Below, piece after piece: positions 1 through 10,604 of a DNA stretch of 64,000 bases. Numbering within the stretch: position 1 is the first letter of the stretch; each line of letters starts with the position of its first letter. The position numbers and the translations under genes are program-made. The stretch lies in assembly GCF_017573545.1 (NCBI RefSeq), contig NZ_JAGEOK010000012.1, positions 186,001 to 250,000 of the forward strand, in the 5' to 3' direction. The notes beneath the pieces were generated by a model. It was given only the letters and a program-made list of their open reading frames with translations. It did not search any database and was not told the DNA's origin. This stretch comes from Actinomadura nitritigenes (GTDB lineage Bacteria > Actinomycetota > Actinomycetes > Streptosporangiales > Streptosporangiaceae).

Positions 1-228
1 GTCCCGGCGGTGTGCCGCGGCCTGGCGCCGCACCGCCGCGCGGTGCCCGGCGGGCGGCGGATCGTCCCGCCGCGCGTGCTGTCCAGCCGGTTGCAGCGTC
101 CGTCGCCCGCCGTCGCCGAGGCGTCCGCCGTGGTCGTCGTCGCAGGACGCGTGCACGCGGTCGGGCTGCGCCTCCAGCACCTGCGCGGACGGTGGCGCTG
201 CACGGCCGTCGAGACCACCGCCCCCTGA
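1..228 (+). CDS. Rv3235 family protein, C-terminal part (start lies outside window)
   Basis: Reading frame 1 is open from the window edge to a TGA at 226-228. The last ~25 residues (GRVHAVGLRLQHLRGRWRCT and a short tail) match the ending I remember for the small Rv3235 family of actinobacterial proteins, in which a hydrophobic strand is followed by LxGRWRCT. Function of the family is unknown. It sits next to secA as in M. tuberculosis, where Rv3235 lies near Rv3240c (secA1), which supports the call. The upstream part and start are missing, so length and any N-terminal features cannot be judged. A second overlapping frame (12-272) is a compositional shadow. Confidence 0.7.
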   Translation, partial: VPAVCRGLAPHRRAVPGGRRIVPPRVLSSRLQRPSPAVAEASAVVVVAGRVHAVGLRLQHLRGRWRCTAVETTAP

Positions 229-240
229 CGGCGCCCCGGG

Positions 241-370
241 CACACGGCGGACCTCGAGACGGCGAAACCTGATACGGCGACGCCTGACATAGCGGCCCCG
301 GATGCGGCGGCCCCGGATGCGGCGGCCCCGGATGCGGCGGCCCCGGATGCGGCGGCCCCGGATGCGGCGA
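241..370. repeat. 15-bp tandem repeat between Rv3235-like gene and secA
   Basis: Four perfect copies of GATGCGGCGGCCCCG occupy 301-360, followed by a partial copy at 361-370. Upstream, 286-300, 271-285, 256-270 and 241-255 are progressively degraded copies on the same 15-bp register. The array lies in the convergent intergenic space and ends at the secA terminator hairpin. There are no unique spacers, so it is not a CRISPR array. The number of perfect copies could vary between strains. Confidence 0.9.
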
Positions 371-402
371 GGCGGCCTCCCGGATGTCCGGGAGGCCGCC
401 TC
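369..402 (-). terminator. secA terminator hairpin (probably bidirectional)
   Basis: A perfect 15-bp inverted repeat, GAGGCGGCCTCCCGG / CCGGGAGGCCGCCTC, with a 4-nt ATGT loop, lies 17 nt beyond the secA stop codon. There is no clear T tract, which is usual for high-GC actinomycetes. It separates the convergent secA and Rv3235-like genes and could stop transcription in either direction. Confidence 0.85.
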
Positions 403-419
403 GTCAGCGCGCCGACCTG

Positions 420-3290
<2,871 letters not shown>

Positions 3291-3348
3291 TCTCGAAGGC
3301 TCCTTGCAGATCGTGGTTCACCGCTCCCGGCGGCACGCACACCACTCG

Positions 3349-3364
3349 TACGATGCCCATCGTA
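3349..3364. promoter_or_regulatory. Inverted repeat with -10-like hexamers between secA and the divergent gene
   Basis: TACGATG-CC-CATCGTA is a perfect 7-bp inverted repeat. Each arm contains TACGAT, a good actinobacterial -10 hexamer, so it could supply a -10 for secA (59 nt upstream of its start) or for the divergent small membrane-protein gene. It could instead be an operator. No convincing -35 was found on either side. Confidence 0.4.
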
Positions 3365-3472
3365 GGCGAGACCCAGAATGGTCTAGGTCACTCCGCAGCG
3401 CAATCCACGGTCCGCCCGTTTGACGCACGGGGTCCGGGAGAAGATCTCATGCACCATCGGAGGGGAGGCGCA

Positions 3473-3811
3473 ATGTCCGGAGAGTCGCACGGGTCCCACG
3501 CCGGCCGGCCGAGTTCCTGGGCCGCCGTCACGGTCATCTTCATCGGCTTCGTGGTGGGCGGTGTCGCGCTCTGCAACGGCCCCACGTGGATCTTGTTCTG
3601 GGTCGGCGTCGGGATCATCGTCCTCGGCCTGCTGGCCAGCTGGGTCGTCCACCTGTTCTCCGACGTGGTGCTGGACGCCCCGCGGGTGATCCCGGAGATC
3701 GTCGACTACACGCTCTTCGGTTCGCGCAGCAAGAAGCGGCGCGGCGGCGAGGCCGGCGAGGTCCTCGACCTTCCCACCGCCACCGACCCCCAGCAGACCC
3801 CCCACGGCTGA
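3473..3811 (+). CDS. Small two-helix membrane protein, HGxxPAAW family
   Basis: A 112-residue protein that begins MSGESHGSHAGRPSSWAAV. The HG...SSW stretch before the first membrane helix resembles the HGxxPAAW signature of a small Streptomyces and Actinomadura family, here with SSW replacing AAW. Two membrane segments follow (about residues 17-40 and 45-68), then a charged cytoplasmic-looking tail with a basic KKRRGGEAGE patch. Start ATG at 3473 is chosen because GGAGGGGAGG lies just upstream; an in-frame extension to 3353 lacks a ribosome site. Function is unknown. It is transcribed divergently from secA and ends before a strong hairpin. Confidence 0.8.
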   Translation: MSGESHGSHAGRPSSWAAVTVIFIGFVVGGVALCNGPTWILFWVGVGIIVLGLLASWVVHLFSDVVLDAPRVIPEIVDYTLFGSRSKKRRGGEAGEVLDLPTATDPQQTPHG

Positions 3812-3824
3812 CCGACGGCCCCAG

Positions 3825-3853
3825 CGCGCCCGGCTCCCCGCGAGCCGGGCGCG
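3825..3853 (+). terminator. Terminator after the HGxxPAAW gene
   Basis: Perfect 11-bp stem CGCGCCCGGCT / AGCCGGGCGCG with a 7-nt loop, beginning 14 nt after the TGA at 3809-3811 and followed by TTCGCATCTT. The rest of the gap up to 4006 has two copies of GCGGCGAACCGCC but no gene. Confidence 0.8.
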
Positions 3854-3984
3854 TTCGCATCTTCGGCGGCGAACCGCCTCATTCCGGGAATCGGAATCCG
3901 TGCGGCGAACCGCCCGTTTCGGACCGCCGGAATGGGCCCGCCGCCCCGCCGAGCACCGCCGAACGGCGACCGCACAGTCGAGCC

Positions 3985-4012
3985 GGGCCGATCAGGCAGG
4001 GCCGATCAGGCA
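3985..4012. repeat. Two copies of a 14-bp direct repeat at the 3' end of the glycosylase gene
   Basis: GGGCCGATCAGGCA occurs twice in tandem. The second copy contains the stop codon of the gene on the minus strand (4006-4008), so copy number could alter that protein's last residues. Confidence 0.8.
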
Positions 4013-5199
4013 GGGCCGGCCTTGACGGCGGCGTCGACGAGGGCGCGGTCGACACCGTCCGGGACGATCCGTTCGACGCGGACGTCGTCGCAGCCGACCC
4101 ACGCCGCCGCCCGCCACAGCGCCGTGGCCAGCGACGCGGCCGACGCCTCGGCGCGGCCGGCGGTCCGGGTCGCCCACGGTTCGAACGACACCTGGCGGGC
4201 GACGAGCGTGCCGCCCTCCCGCGCCGGGTCGACCCGCCCGAGCAGCCGCCCGCCGGCCAGCAGCGGCATCGCGAAGTAGCCGTGGACGCGCTTGGCCTTG
4301 GGGACGTACGCCTCCAGCCGGTGGTCGAACCCGAACATCCGGGACGCCCGCGCCCGGTCCCACACCAGCGAGTCGAACGGGGACAGCAGTGTGGTGGCGT
4401 GGCGTCCCCGCGCCGGTGCGGCGAGGGCCTCCGGGTCGGCCCAGGCCGGCTGCCGCCAGCCGGCCACCGTGACCGGGACCAGCCCGGCCGCCTCGACGAC
4501 GGCGGCCACCTGGTCCTGCTTGAGCCGGTAGTAGTCGGCGAGGTCGCCCCGCGTCGCCACGCCGAGAGCCCGCCCCGCCCGAGCGACGAGGGCCGTCAGG
4601 CACGCGTCGTCATCGGGGTCCTGCGCGAGCAGTTCCGCGGGGACGGCCCGTTCCGCGAGGTCGTAGACCCGCCGCCAGCCGACCCGCTCGACGCACACGG
4701 CCTCGCCGATGTCGAGCAGCCACTCGATGCCGATCTTGTGCTCGCTCCAGTCCCACCATTCGGCGCTGGCCTTGGCGCCGCCGAGCTCCTTCGTGGTCAG
4801 CGGGCCGTCGGAGCGCAGCCGGGCGCGGATCTCGTCGCACACGCCCTCGGGCACCTTGTGCCAGCGCCAGCCCCGCCGCAGGTAGGCGCGGCGGCGGAAC
4901 GCGAACAGCGGCCAGTCGCGCATGGGCAGGATCGACGCCGCGTGCGCCCAGTACTCGAAGGTGCCGAACGAGCCGTTCCCCCAGTAGGCGGTCTCGATCG
5001 CGCCGCGCCCGACCGGCCCCAGGCGCGCGTACGGCACCAGCTCGTGGGACCGGGCCAGCACCGAGATCGTGTCGAGCTGGACGGCCCCCAGCCGTTCCAG
5101 CATGCCCGTCACCCCGCCCCTCGGCCGCGCGCCCAGGAACCCCTGGGCGCGCAACTGGAGCCGCCGTGCCTCGTCCGCGCTGAGCTCTGCCTCGACCAC
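4006..5199 (-). CDS. AlkX/YcaQ-type winged-helix DNA glycosylase
   Basis: A 397-residue member of the HTH_42 (YcaQ/AlkX/AlkZ) family, enzymes that excise bulky or cross-linked alkylated bases. The N-terminal region has the family signature QLDTISVLARSHELVPYARLG starting at residue 41. QLD matches the QxD catalytic motif described for AlkX-type enzymes, as opposed to QxQ in AlkZ, which resists specific toxins such as azinomycin. Several Trp and His residues typical of the winged-helix repeats follow. Start is GTG at 5199; the only nearby ATG is out of frame. It lies 55 nt downstream of a response-regulator gene on the same strand. The exact substrate is not predictable from sequence. Confidence 0.85.
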   Translation of the reverse strand: MVEAELSADEARRLQLRAQGFLGARPRGGVTGMLERLGAVQLDTISVLARSHELVPYARLGPVGRGAIETAYWGNGSFGTFEYWAHAASILPMRDWPLFAFRRRAYLRRGWRWHKVPEGVCDEIRARLRSDGPLTTKELGGAKASAEWWDWSEHKIGIEWLLDIGEAVCVERVGWRRVYDLAERAVPAELLAQDPDDDACLTALVARAGRALGVATRGDLADYYRLKQDQVAAVVEAAGLVPVTVAGWRQPAWADPEALAAPARGRHATTLLSPFDSLVWDRARASRMFGFDHRLEAYVPKAKRVHGYFAMPLLAGGRLLGRVDPAREGGTLVARQVSFEPWATRTAGRAEASAASLATALWRAAAWVGCDDVRVERIVPDGVDRALVDAAVKAGPA

Positions 5200-5254
5200 G
5201 CCCGCATGCTAGGCCACAACACCGACAAAACCACATTGCCGGTAACCCGACAGC

Positions 5255-6022
5255 TCAGGTGATCTCGAGGAGCTTCTCGCGGACGGCGTAGACGACCGCT
5301 TCCATGCGCGAGTGGAGCTGGAGTTTCTCGAGGATGTTGCGGACGTGGTTCTTCACCGTGTTCTCGGAGATGAAGAGCTCCCGCGCGATCTCCCGGTTGC
5401 CGAGGCCGCGCGCGACGAGCCGGAGCACCTCCATCTCGCGCTCGGTGAGGCGGGGCGCGGGGACCTGCTGGGTGCGCTCCTCGCTCCGCTTGGCGAGCGA
5501 GGCGAACTCGGTGATCAGCTTGGACGCCATCGACGGGCTGATCAGCGACTGCCCGCCGTGCACCGCGCGGACCGCCTGCGGGACCTCGTCGATCGAGATC
5601 TCCTTGAGCAGGTAGCCGCTGGCCCCGGCCTTGATCGCTTCGAAGAGGTCCTCCTCCTCGTCGCTGATCGTCAGCATCACGATCTTGGCGCTGGGCGCGG
5701 CGTCCTTGATCGCCGTGCACGCCTCGATGCCGCTGCGGCGGGGCATCCGGATGTCCATCAGCACCACGTCGGGCAGCAGGTCGCCGGCCATCTCGACCGC
5801 CTCGTGACCGTCGCCGCCCTCGCCGATGACCTCGATGTCGTCCTCGGCCTGCAGCACCATCTCCAGGCCTCTGCGGAACAGCGCGTGGTCGTCGACGATG
5901 AGCACGCGGATCGGGTCGGCCGCATCGCCCGGCCGCGCGGCCCGCCGCTCGGCGGGGGTGGCGGCGGCGCCGCCCTGCCGGGGCACCGTCACGGCTTCGC
6001 GAGCCTCGGGATTCTCGCTCAC
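5255..6022 (-). CDS. NarL/LuxR-type response regulator, orphan
   Basis: A 255-residue response regulator. The receiver domain (about 38-155) carries the acidic pocket VDD at 43-45 and the phosphoacceptor Asp90 in VLMDIRMP; the conserved Thr/Ser and Lys (LLKE) are present. A LuxR-type helix-turn-helix follows (LTEREMEVLRLVARGLGNRE, then ENTVKNHVRNILEKLQLHSR). The first ~37 residues are a polar extension. Start GTG at 6022 is the only good in-frame choice upstream of the domain. No histidine kinase is adjacent, so it looks orphan. I recall a Streptomyces orphan NarL regulator in the same place between hpf and secA, which would make this its orthologue; not verified. Confidence 0.9.
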   Translation of the reverse strand: MSENPEAREAVTVPRQGGAAATPAERRAARPGDAADPIRVLIVDDHALFRRGLEMVLQAEDDIEVIGEGGDGHEAVEMAGDLLPDVVLMDIRMPRRSGIEACTAIKDAAPSAKIVMLTISDEEEDLFEAIKAGASGYLLKEISIDEVPQAVRAVHGGQSLISPSMASKLITEFASLAKRSEERTQQVPAPRLTEREMEVLRLVARGLGNREIARELFISENTVKNHVRNILEKLQLHSRMEAVVYAVREKLLEIT

Positions 6023-6270
6023 CTGAGTCGCGGCGTGGAGGAGACGCCGCTTCCCCCCTTCACTGTCAGTGATCTGAAACTACCGGAGGGTCGGGCTCCA
6101 GGGTCGCCCCCGGAGTTCTTCGCGGGGTCCGGGGTGGCCCCCGGGACGAACGGGGTCGGGGCCGCACCGGCGTGACGCCGGCGCGGCAACGCCCCTCAGC
6201 CCCTACGTTACGGGGTTTTCCGCCGTTCCCAGCGTCTCGCGGGGCCGACGTCTCCTGACAAAATCCGGAA

Positions 6271-6326
6271 CGCCGGCCGGCCCGGACGCCCCGCGTCGCC
6301 CCGCGGGGTGCGCGGGCCGGCCGGCG
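6271..6326 (-). terminator. hpf terminator, very stable hairpin
   Basis: Arms CGCCGGCCGGCCC (6271-6283) and GGGCCGGCCGGCG (6314-6326) pair over 13 bp. A 5-nt internal loop is followed by a further 7 bp (6289-6295 with 6302-6308) closing a 6-nt loop. On the minus strand it is followed by TTCCGGATTTTG, so it has a short T run. It starts 46 nt after the hpf stop. The rest of the 349-nt gap (6023-6371) shows no gene; it must contain the promoter of the response-regulator gene, which I could not pick out. Confidence 0.9.
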
Positions 6327-6371
6327 CCGTGCCGATCCCGGCGTCGCCCGGACGCCGCCGAGCGCTGCTCC

Positions 6372-7043
6372 TCACCCCTCGACGAGCCTGATCACTCCGT
6401 AGTCCCAGCCCCTGCGGCGGTAGACGACCGAGGGGTGCCCGGTGGCCTTGTCGCGGTAGAGGAAGAAGTCGTGCCCCACGAGCTCCATCTCGAAGAGCGC
6501 CTGCTCGATGCCCATCGGCTCTGCCTTGTGGAACTTCTCGCGGACGACGACGGGCCCGTCGCCCTCCATCGGGATCGGGACGATGCTCTCGTCGACCCGA
6601 TCCCCGGCCCGCGCGGCGCCGGTCTCCTCCTCCTCGGCGACCGCCGTGGCCGTGCGCGCGCCGCTGGACGCGGGCTCGGGCATCGGCGCCGGTTCGGGGA
6701 GCGGTTCCATCGTGGCGATCTTGGCGCGGCCCTTGCCGCCGTGCGCCTTGCGGCGCCCGCAGTCGCGGCGCAGCCGCGACTCCAGCTTGTCGAGCGCCAG
6801 GTCGAGCGCGCCGTAGCGGTCGTCGGCGGCGGCCTCGGCCCGGATCACCGGACCGCGGGAGCGGATCGTGAGCTCCACTCGTTCGCGCTGGTCGGCGAGC
6901 CGCGGGTTGCGTTCCTCGGACACCTCCACGTCCACGCGGATGACCTTCTGGTCGAGCCGCTCGATCTTGGCCAGCTTGCTGTCGACGTGCCGACGGAACC
7001 TGTCGTTGATCTCGGTGTGTCGGCCCTTCACGATGATGTCCAC
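6372..7043 (-). CDS. hpf: Ribosome hibernation promoting factor, long form
   Basis: The 223-residue protein has the long-form HPF layout. The N-terminal ribosome-binding domain (about 1-105) begins VDIIVKGRHTEINDRFRRHV and includes the basic RVELTIRSRGPVIRAEA and LRRDCGRRK. A variable acidic Pro/Glu linker follows, then the C-terminal dimerisation domain (REKFHKAEPMGIEQALFEME to RRRGWDYGVIRLVEG) that joins two 70S ribosomes into inactive 100S dimers. GTG at 7043 is chosen because it begins the conserved domain and has AAGGGGGG upstream; an extension to 7115 is unlikely. It appears to have its own promoter about 360 nt upstream. Confidence 0.95.
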   Translation of the reverse strand: MDIIVKGRHTEINDRFRRHVDSKLAKIERLDQKVIRVDVEVSEERNPRLADQRERVELTIRSRGPVIRAEAAADDRYGALDLALDKLESRLRRDCGRRKAHGGKGRAKIATMEPLPEPAPMPEPASSGARTATAVAEEEETGAARAGDRVDESIVPIPMEGDGPVVVREKFHKAEPMGIEQALFEMELVGHDFFLYRDKATGHPSVVYRRRGWDYGVIRLVEG

Positions 7044-7257
7044 GCGGGACCCCCCTTCTCCCGGTTGCGATTCACGCCCGGTCCGGGACCCCTGATGGCC
7101 CCGTACGGGCACCACAGCACGGTGGGTCGCACCCGCCCGGCCGACCTGGTCTTCGTCCCCACATCCGCCTGCTGAGGGGCTCGCGGCGCTCTCGCCACTA
7201 CTGCCCTTCTCCCGGTTCGGGGGATGTCGGATCCCTCGACGGGGCAGGACTTACCTC

Positions 7258-7295
7258 TAAGGCGCACCGTGATCGGTCGACGAGAAGTCGCCTTA
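7258..7295 (-). promoter_or_regulatory. Structured element in the hpf leader (possible three-way junction)
   Basis: Outer arms TAAGG(CG) at 7258-7264 and (CG)CCTTA at 7289-7295 enclose two small hairpins, ACCG-TGAT-CGGT and CGAC-GAGAA-GTCG, so the segment can fold as a compact three-way junction on either strand. It lies between the predicted hpf promoter and start codon, hence within the leader RNA if that promoter is right. It matches no riboswitch or leader motif that I know. Confidence 0.35.
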
Positions 7296-7406
7296 CGTGG
7301 GCCGTTTCGCCTGCGCCTGGCATCGGCTAGCCGGATCGTCTGCCGTGCTCCTGACGAGCACTGCGATCCGACGCAACCACGGACCCGGGCGGGTGCCATG
7401 TCAGGA

Positions 7407-7435
7407 ACGCTAACCCCTTACGCCACGAATGTCAG
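7407..7435 (-). promoter_or_regulatory. Predicted hpf promoter
   Basis: On the minus strand CTGACA and TAGCGT are separated by exactly 17 nt, close to the TTGACA/TANNNT housekeeping consensus. It predicts transcription from about 7400 and an hpf leader near 357 nt. The rest of the gap between comF and hpf (7436-7737) has short inverted repeats, for example GGGAAAT/ATTTCCC at 7601-7607 and 7640-7646, but no gene. Confidence 0.6.
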
Positions 7436-7737
7436 GGGGGTGAGGGGAGGAAAAACTCACTGAACGTCATCGAGAGCCGCCGCTGCGCCGTCCCCGGCCC
7501 CGCTCCCGCCGGGCCCGAGAGGCCCCGGAGGCCCCTGGTGCAGGGCGGTTCGGGCTCTCGTGGCGCCCAAGTCAGGCCCTCCTCTCCGCCGGGAGAGTTT
7601 GGGAAATCTCTACTCCCGTCATGAGGCGATGTGACCCGAATTTCCCCTTCGACCGCCGACCGGCGCCCGCCGCCGCCTTCGGACGCGGCTACGTTAGGTA
7701 GCTAGCTGCCTTCCCGGATCACCGACGTGAAGAAAGT

Positions 7738-7965
7738 CACCGTCCCTGGCGCAGCACCGGCCGTCACGATCACCACCCCCGGCACGGCCATCACGGTCAG
7801 CACCCCTGGCACGGCGCGGCCGTCACGATCACCGCCCTCGGCGCAACGCCGGTCGTCACGATCACCCCCCGCGCGGCACGGCCGTCACGATCACCACCCG
7901 GTGCGGCACGGGCGTCGCGATCGCGCCCGGCACGGCGCGGCCGTCACGGCACGGCGCGATCACCA
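7738..7965. repeat. Degenerate tandem repeat cluster just downstream of comF
   Basis: At least six imperfect copies of a unit around GGCACGGCCGTCACGATCACC, spaced roughly 27-36 bp, run from about 7738 into the end of comF. In one plus-strand frame some copies read VTITTPGTA-like; in a minus frame others read VIVTAVP-like, but stops and frame changes break both. This looks like a decaying minisatellite or a coding repeat that lost its frame. No promoter or gene could be assigned to it. Confidence 0.6.
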
Positions 7966-8697
7966 TGTCCGGCGCAGCGGGGTCGCCGCCACGGTTGCCG
8001 CTGCCGCGACGTCCGCGCCCGCCGCTCGGAGGGCGCGTGCCGCCTCGGACAGCGAGGCGCCGGTGGTGACCACATCGTCGACCAGGACGACCCGTCGCCC
8101 GGCGAGAGGCGCCCCCGCGACCGCCTCCAGCGCGCCGTTCAGGTTGTCCCGGCGCGCCTTCGCCCCCAGCCCGGCCTGGTCGGCGACCCGCCGGCACTGG
8201 CGCAGCCCGCCCAGCGCGACGACCGGAACGCCGCCCGCCCGCAACCGGTGCACGGCCACCGCCACGGCCTGCCTCATGGGGTCGTGCCCGCGCCGCCGTA
8301 CCGCTCCGCGGCGCGACGGGACCCACACGATGGGCATAGGCTCCGCCGAGGCCACCGAAGCCGCCGAGGCCCCGCCCGGCGGACCAGGCCCGCGCGGCGG
8401 GCCGAGCGCCCGCGGCTCTGGCAGGGCCGCGTCCACCGCTTTGGCCAGCGCCTCCCCGATCGGGGTGGCCAGCGCCGTCCTCCCGTGCTCCTTGTAGGCC
8501 GAGAAGATCTTCTGGACGGCGCCCTCGTACGCGGCGACCGTCCACGGAGGCGGGAGGCCCGGGGGCGCCGGACGCGCCGGCCTGGCGGGCCCGTACAGCG
8601 GCGCGGCGCAGGAGCCGCACAGCAGGCCGGGCTCACCGCCGCAGCCGGCGCAGATCTCGGGGAGCAGGAAGTCGATCAGATCGCCGAAGAAGCCCAT
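7960..8697 (-). CDS. ComF family phosphoribosyltransferase-like protein
   Basis: A 245-residue ComF-family protein. These resemble type I phosphoribosyltransferases; some take part in DNA uptake, but the actinobacterial role is unknown. It begins MGFFGDLIDFLLPEICAGCG with paired Cys residues (CAGC ... CGSC) that form the usual N-terminal zinc ribbon. The PRPP-binding loop appears as VVLVDDVVTTGAS near residue 205. ATG at 8697 is preferred because an upstream extension to 9060 overlaps lpqB and is compositional. It lies 86 nt behind lpqB on the same strand, the order seen in mycobacteria. The C-terminus runs into a repeat cluster. A poorly conserved linker near residue 110 is Gly/Pro/Ala-rich. 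Confidence 0.9.
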   Translation of the reverse strand: MGFFGDLIDFLLPEICAGCGGEPGLLCGSCAAPLYGPARPARPAPPGLPPPWTVAAYEGAVQKIFSAYKEHGRTALATPIGEALAKAVDAALPEPRALGPPRGPGPPGGASAASVASAEPMPIVWVPSRRGAVRRRGHDPMRQAVAVAVHRLRAGGVPVVALGGLRQCRRVADQAGLGAKARRDNLNGALEAVAGAPLAGRRVVLVDDVVTTGASLSEAARALRAAGADVAAAATVAATPLRRTW

Positions 8698-8783
8698 GGC
8701 CTCGACGATGGCCGCCGGGTCCGGCGGCCGGAACCCCTTCGCCGAATTGTGGATAACCGCGCCGCGAGGCCGCGGTCCCGGGC

Positions 8784-10604
8784 TCAGTGCGCGTAGCTGG
8801 GGTCCCGTGCCGCCGTCGGGCAGATCCACTGGCTGTACGAGGTGACGGGCGGGCGCTGGCGGCACACCTGATCCTTGCCCGACGACCAGGTCCCGATGAG
8901 GACCGGGGACCCCGGAGCCGCGGCGATGGTGCGCGGCTCGCCGAGCGCACCGACGCCCAGGGACGTGATGGCGCTCCCGCTCACGGGCATCAGGTACGGC
9001 AGCGTCTGGGAGTCGCGCTTGGCGCGGCCGAGGACGGCGAGGGTGTCGTAGTCGCGCCACGCCAGGTCGACCGCGTCCTGGAGCTCGGACGAGACGGGCA
9101 GGAACGAACCCACGTCCAAGGACCCGTCAGGAGCGGTGGCTATCCGGCCCATCTGGACCTCGGGGCGCCCGTCGATCCCGACGATGACGGCGGCGCGGAC
9201 GCCGTCGCGCGATACGCGGAACGCCAGAACCTGCCGTCCGCCGAGCCCCCAGTGACCGGCCTTCACCGGCGCCTTGCCGGGACGGCGGACCCACAGCCAC
9301 GACGCCTTCCGGGTGCTCTCGACCGTCCACAGGGTGCCGTCGCGGCTCCATGAGGGCGCGGTGAAGCGCGCGCCCTTATGGGCGTTCAGCAGGACGTGAA
9401 TGGCCGGGCTGCCCGCGACGGGTCCGGCGGTGACGAGCTGGCTGCCGTCCGTGCTGAGCCCCGCCAGCTCCTGGTAGTTCGGTGATACGGCGGGGTGGGA
9501 CAGCCGTCCGGCGGCACCCGTGACGACGGGTTGGGCGCGGTCGCCCTGGAGGGTGCCGAGGAATCCGGCGGTGCCGGCGACGTAGGCGGTCTGGCGGATC
9601 TGCTCGTCGGGGTCCTGGCCGTCCGGGGAGTTCCCGTCCCAGGAGTGGACGGACTGCGTGGCGTCGGAGCCCTGGGGCGTCACGGTCTCGCCCTCGATCT
9701 CCAGCCGCCAGCGTTTGATCTCCGAGAGCTGCCGCAGCGTCCAGCTGAGCTGGGCCGACATGCGTTCCACGTTGCCGTCGCGGGCCTCCTGGCTGAGGTC
9801 GACGATCGCGACGTCCTTGTCGATGCGGACGCTGCCGCCGCGCAGCCTGGTCCCCTTGGGGAACGCGCTCTGCACGGCCCCGTTGAGCCACGACGTGGGG
9901 CCCGACAGGAGCGCCTGGACGAGCTGGGTGGGGAGCGTCTCGCGGTCCACCACCGGCAGGAAGATGCCGTTGGGGACGAGGGTGTGCTCGTCAGGTGCGA
10001 AGAAGTACAGGTTGACGGTGCGCATGGCGCGCTCCACGTCGTCCTTGGTGAGGAACAGGCCGGCCTTATCGTTGCCGGGGAGCCCGGTGATGCGCCAGAC
10101 GCCCTGCTGGGTCTTGGCCAGCTGGAAGTCGGCTTCCACGCTCTTGGGGGCGGCCGTGTACTGGCCGTCGGAGTCGATCGTGCCGAGCTGGTCGCCGGTG
10201 ACGTGCACGGTGGCCTGGTTCGCGGACGTCTGGTCCACATGGGGGTCGACCGTGCGGCTCGACAGGACGTCGACGTACGGCCTGAGGCCGGGATCCCAGG
10301 CGTTGGGGGTGCTCAGGTACTCCTTGGCGACCTTGTGGCCGTCGTCGAAGCTCGCGGAGGCGGTGAGGAAGCCGGAGACGAGCTGGGTCGGCCCCCAGTC
10401 GGCCTGCGGGCTGACGGGGATGAGGCGGACGTACGGGTCGTCCACGCGTTCGGCCTTCTCGGCGGGCTTGCCGGTGACGACCTGCCCGCCGGTGGGCACG
10501 TTGGCGCATCCGGCCACGCACAGGACGAGGACGACGGCGACGGCGACGGCGGGCCGCACCCGCCGGGACTGGAGGCGCCGCGTCTCGCGGCGGTCGCCGG
10601 TCAA
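8784..10604 (-). CDS. lpqB: Lipoprotein LpqB (MtrB accessory protein)
   Basis: LpqB is a membrane-anchored lipoprotein that acts with the sensor kinase MtrB and affects its signalling in mycobacteria. From a TTG at 10604 the protein is 606 residues, with a basic N-region, hydrophobic core and lipobox VAGC ending at Cys33. A GerMN-like region (about 190-330) and a C-terminal beta-propeller-like domain follow. The TTG overlaps the mtrB stop (ATTGA) and has GGAGG just upstream, which fits translational coupling. A longer frame from 10760 would lie inside mtrB and bury the signal peptide. The gene closes the mtrA-mtrB-lpqB operon. Confidence 0.93.
   Translation of the reverse strand: MTGDRRETRRLQSRRVRPAVAVAVVLVLCVAGCANVPTGGQVVTGKPAEKAERVDDPYVRLIPVSPQADWGPTQLVSGFLTASASFDDGHKVAKEYLSTPNAWDPGLRPYVDVLSSRTVDPHVDQTSANQATVHVTGDQLGTIDSDGQYTAAPKSVEADFQLAKTQQGVWRITGLPGNDKAGLFLTKDDVERAMRTVNLYFFAPDEHTLVPNGIFLPVVDRETLPTQLVQALLSGPTSWLNGAVQSAFPKGTRLRGGSVRIDKDVAIVDLSQEARDGNVERMSAQLSWTLRQLSEIKRWRLEIEGETVTPQGSDATQSVHSWDGNSPDGQDPDEQIRQTAYVAGTAGFLGTLQGDRAQPVVTGAAGRLSHPAVSPNYQELAGLSTDGSQLVTAGPVAGSPAIHVLLNAHKGARFTAPSWSRDGTLWTVESTRKASWLWVRRPGKAPVKAGHWGLGGRQVLAFRVSRDGVRAAVIVGIDGRPEVQMGRIATAPDGSLDVGSFLPVSSELQDAVDLAWRDYDTLAVLGRAKRDSQTLPYLMPVSGSAITSLGVGALGEPRTIAAAPGSPVLIGTWSSGKDQVCRQRPPVTSYSQWICPTAARDPSYAH

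Noticed and set aside
241..370. CRISPR array
   Set aside because: The repeat units adjoin directly without unique spacers and no cas genes are present.
7727..8497. Plus-strand frame with N-terminal VTITTPGTA-like repeats
   Set aside because: Its later part is antisense to comF and the repeat portion comes from the degenerate DNA repeats; there is no ribosome site.
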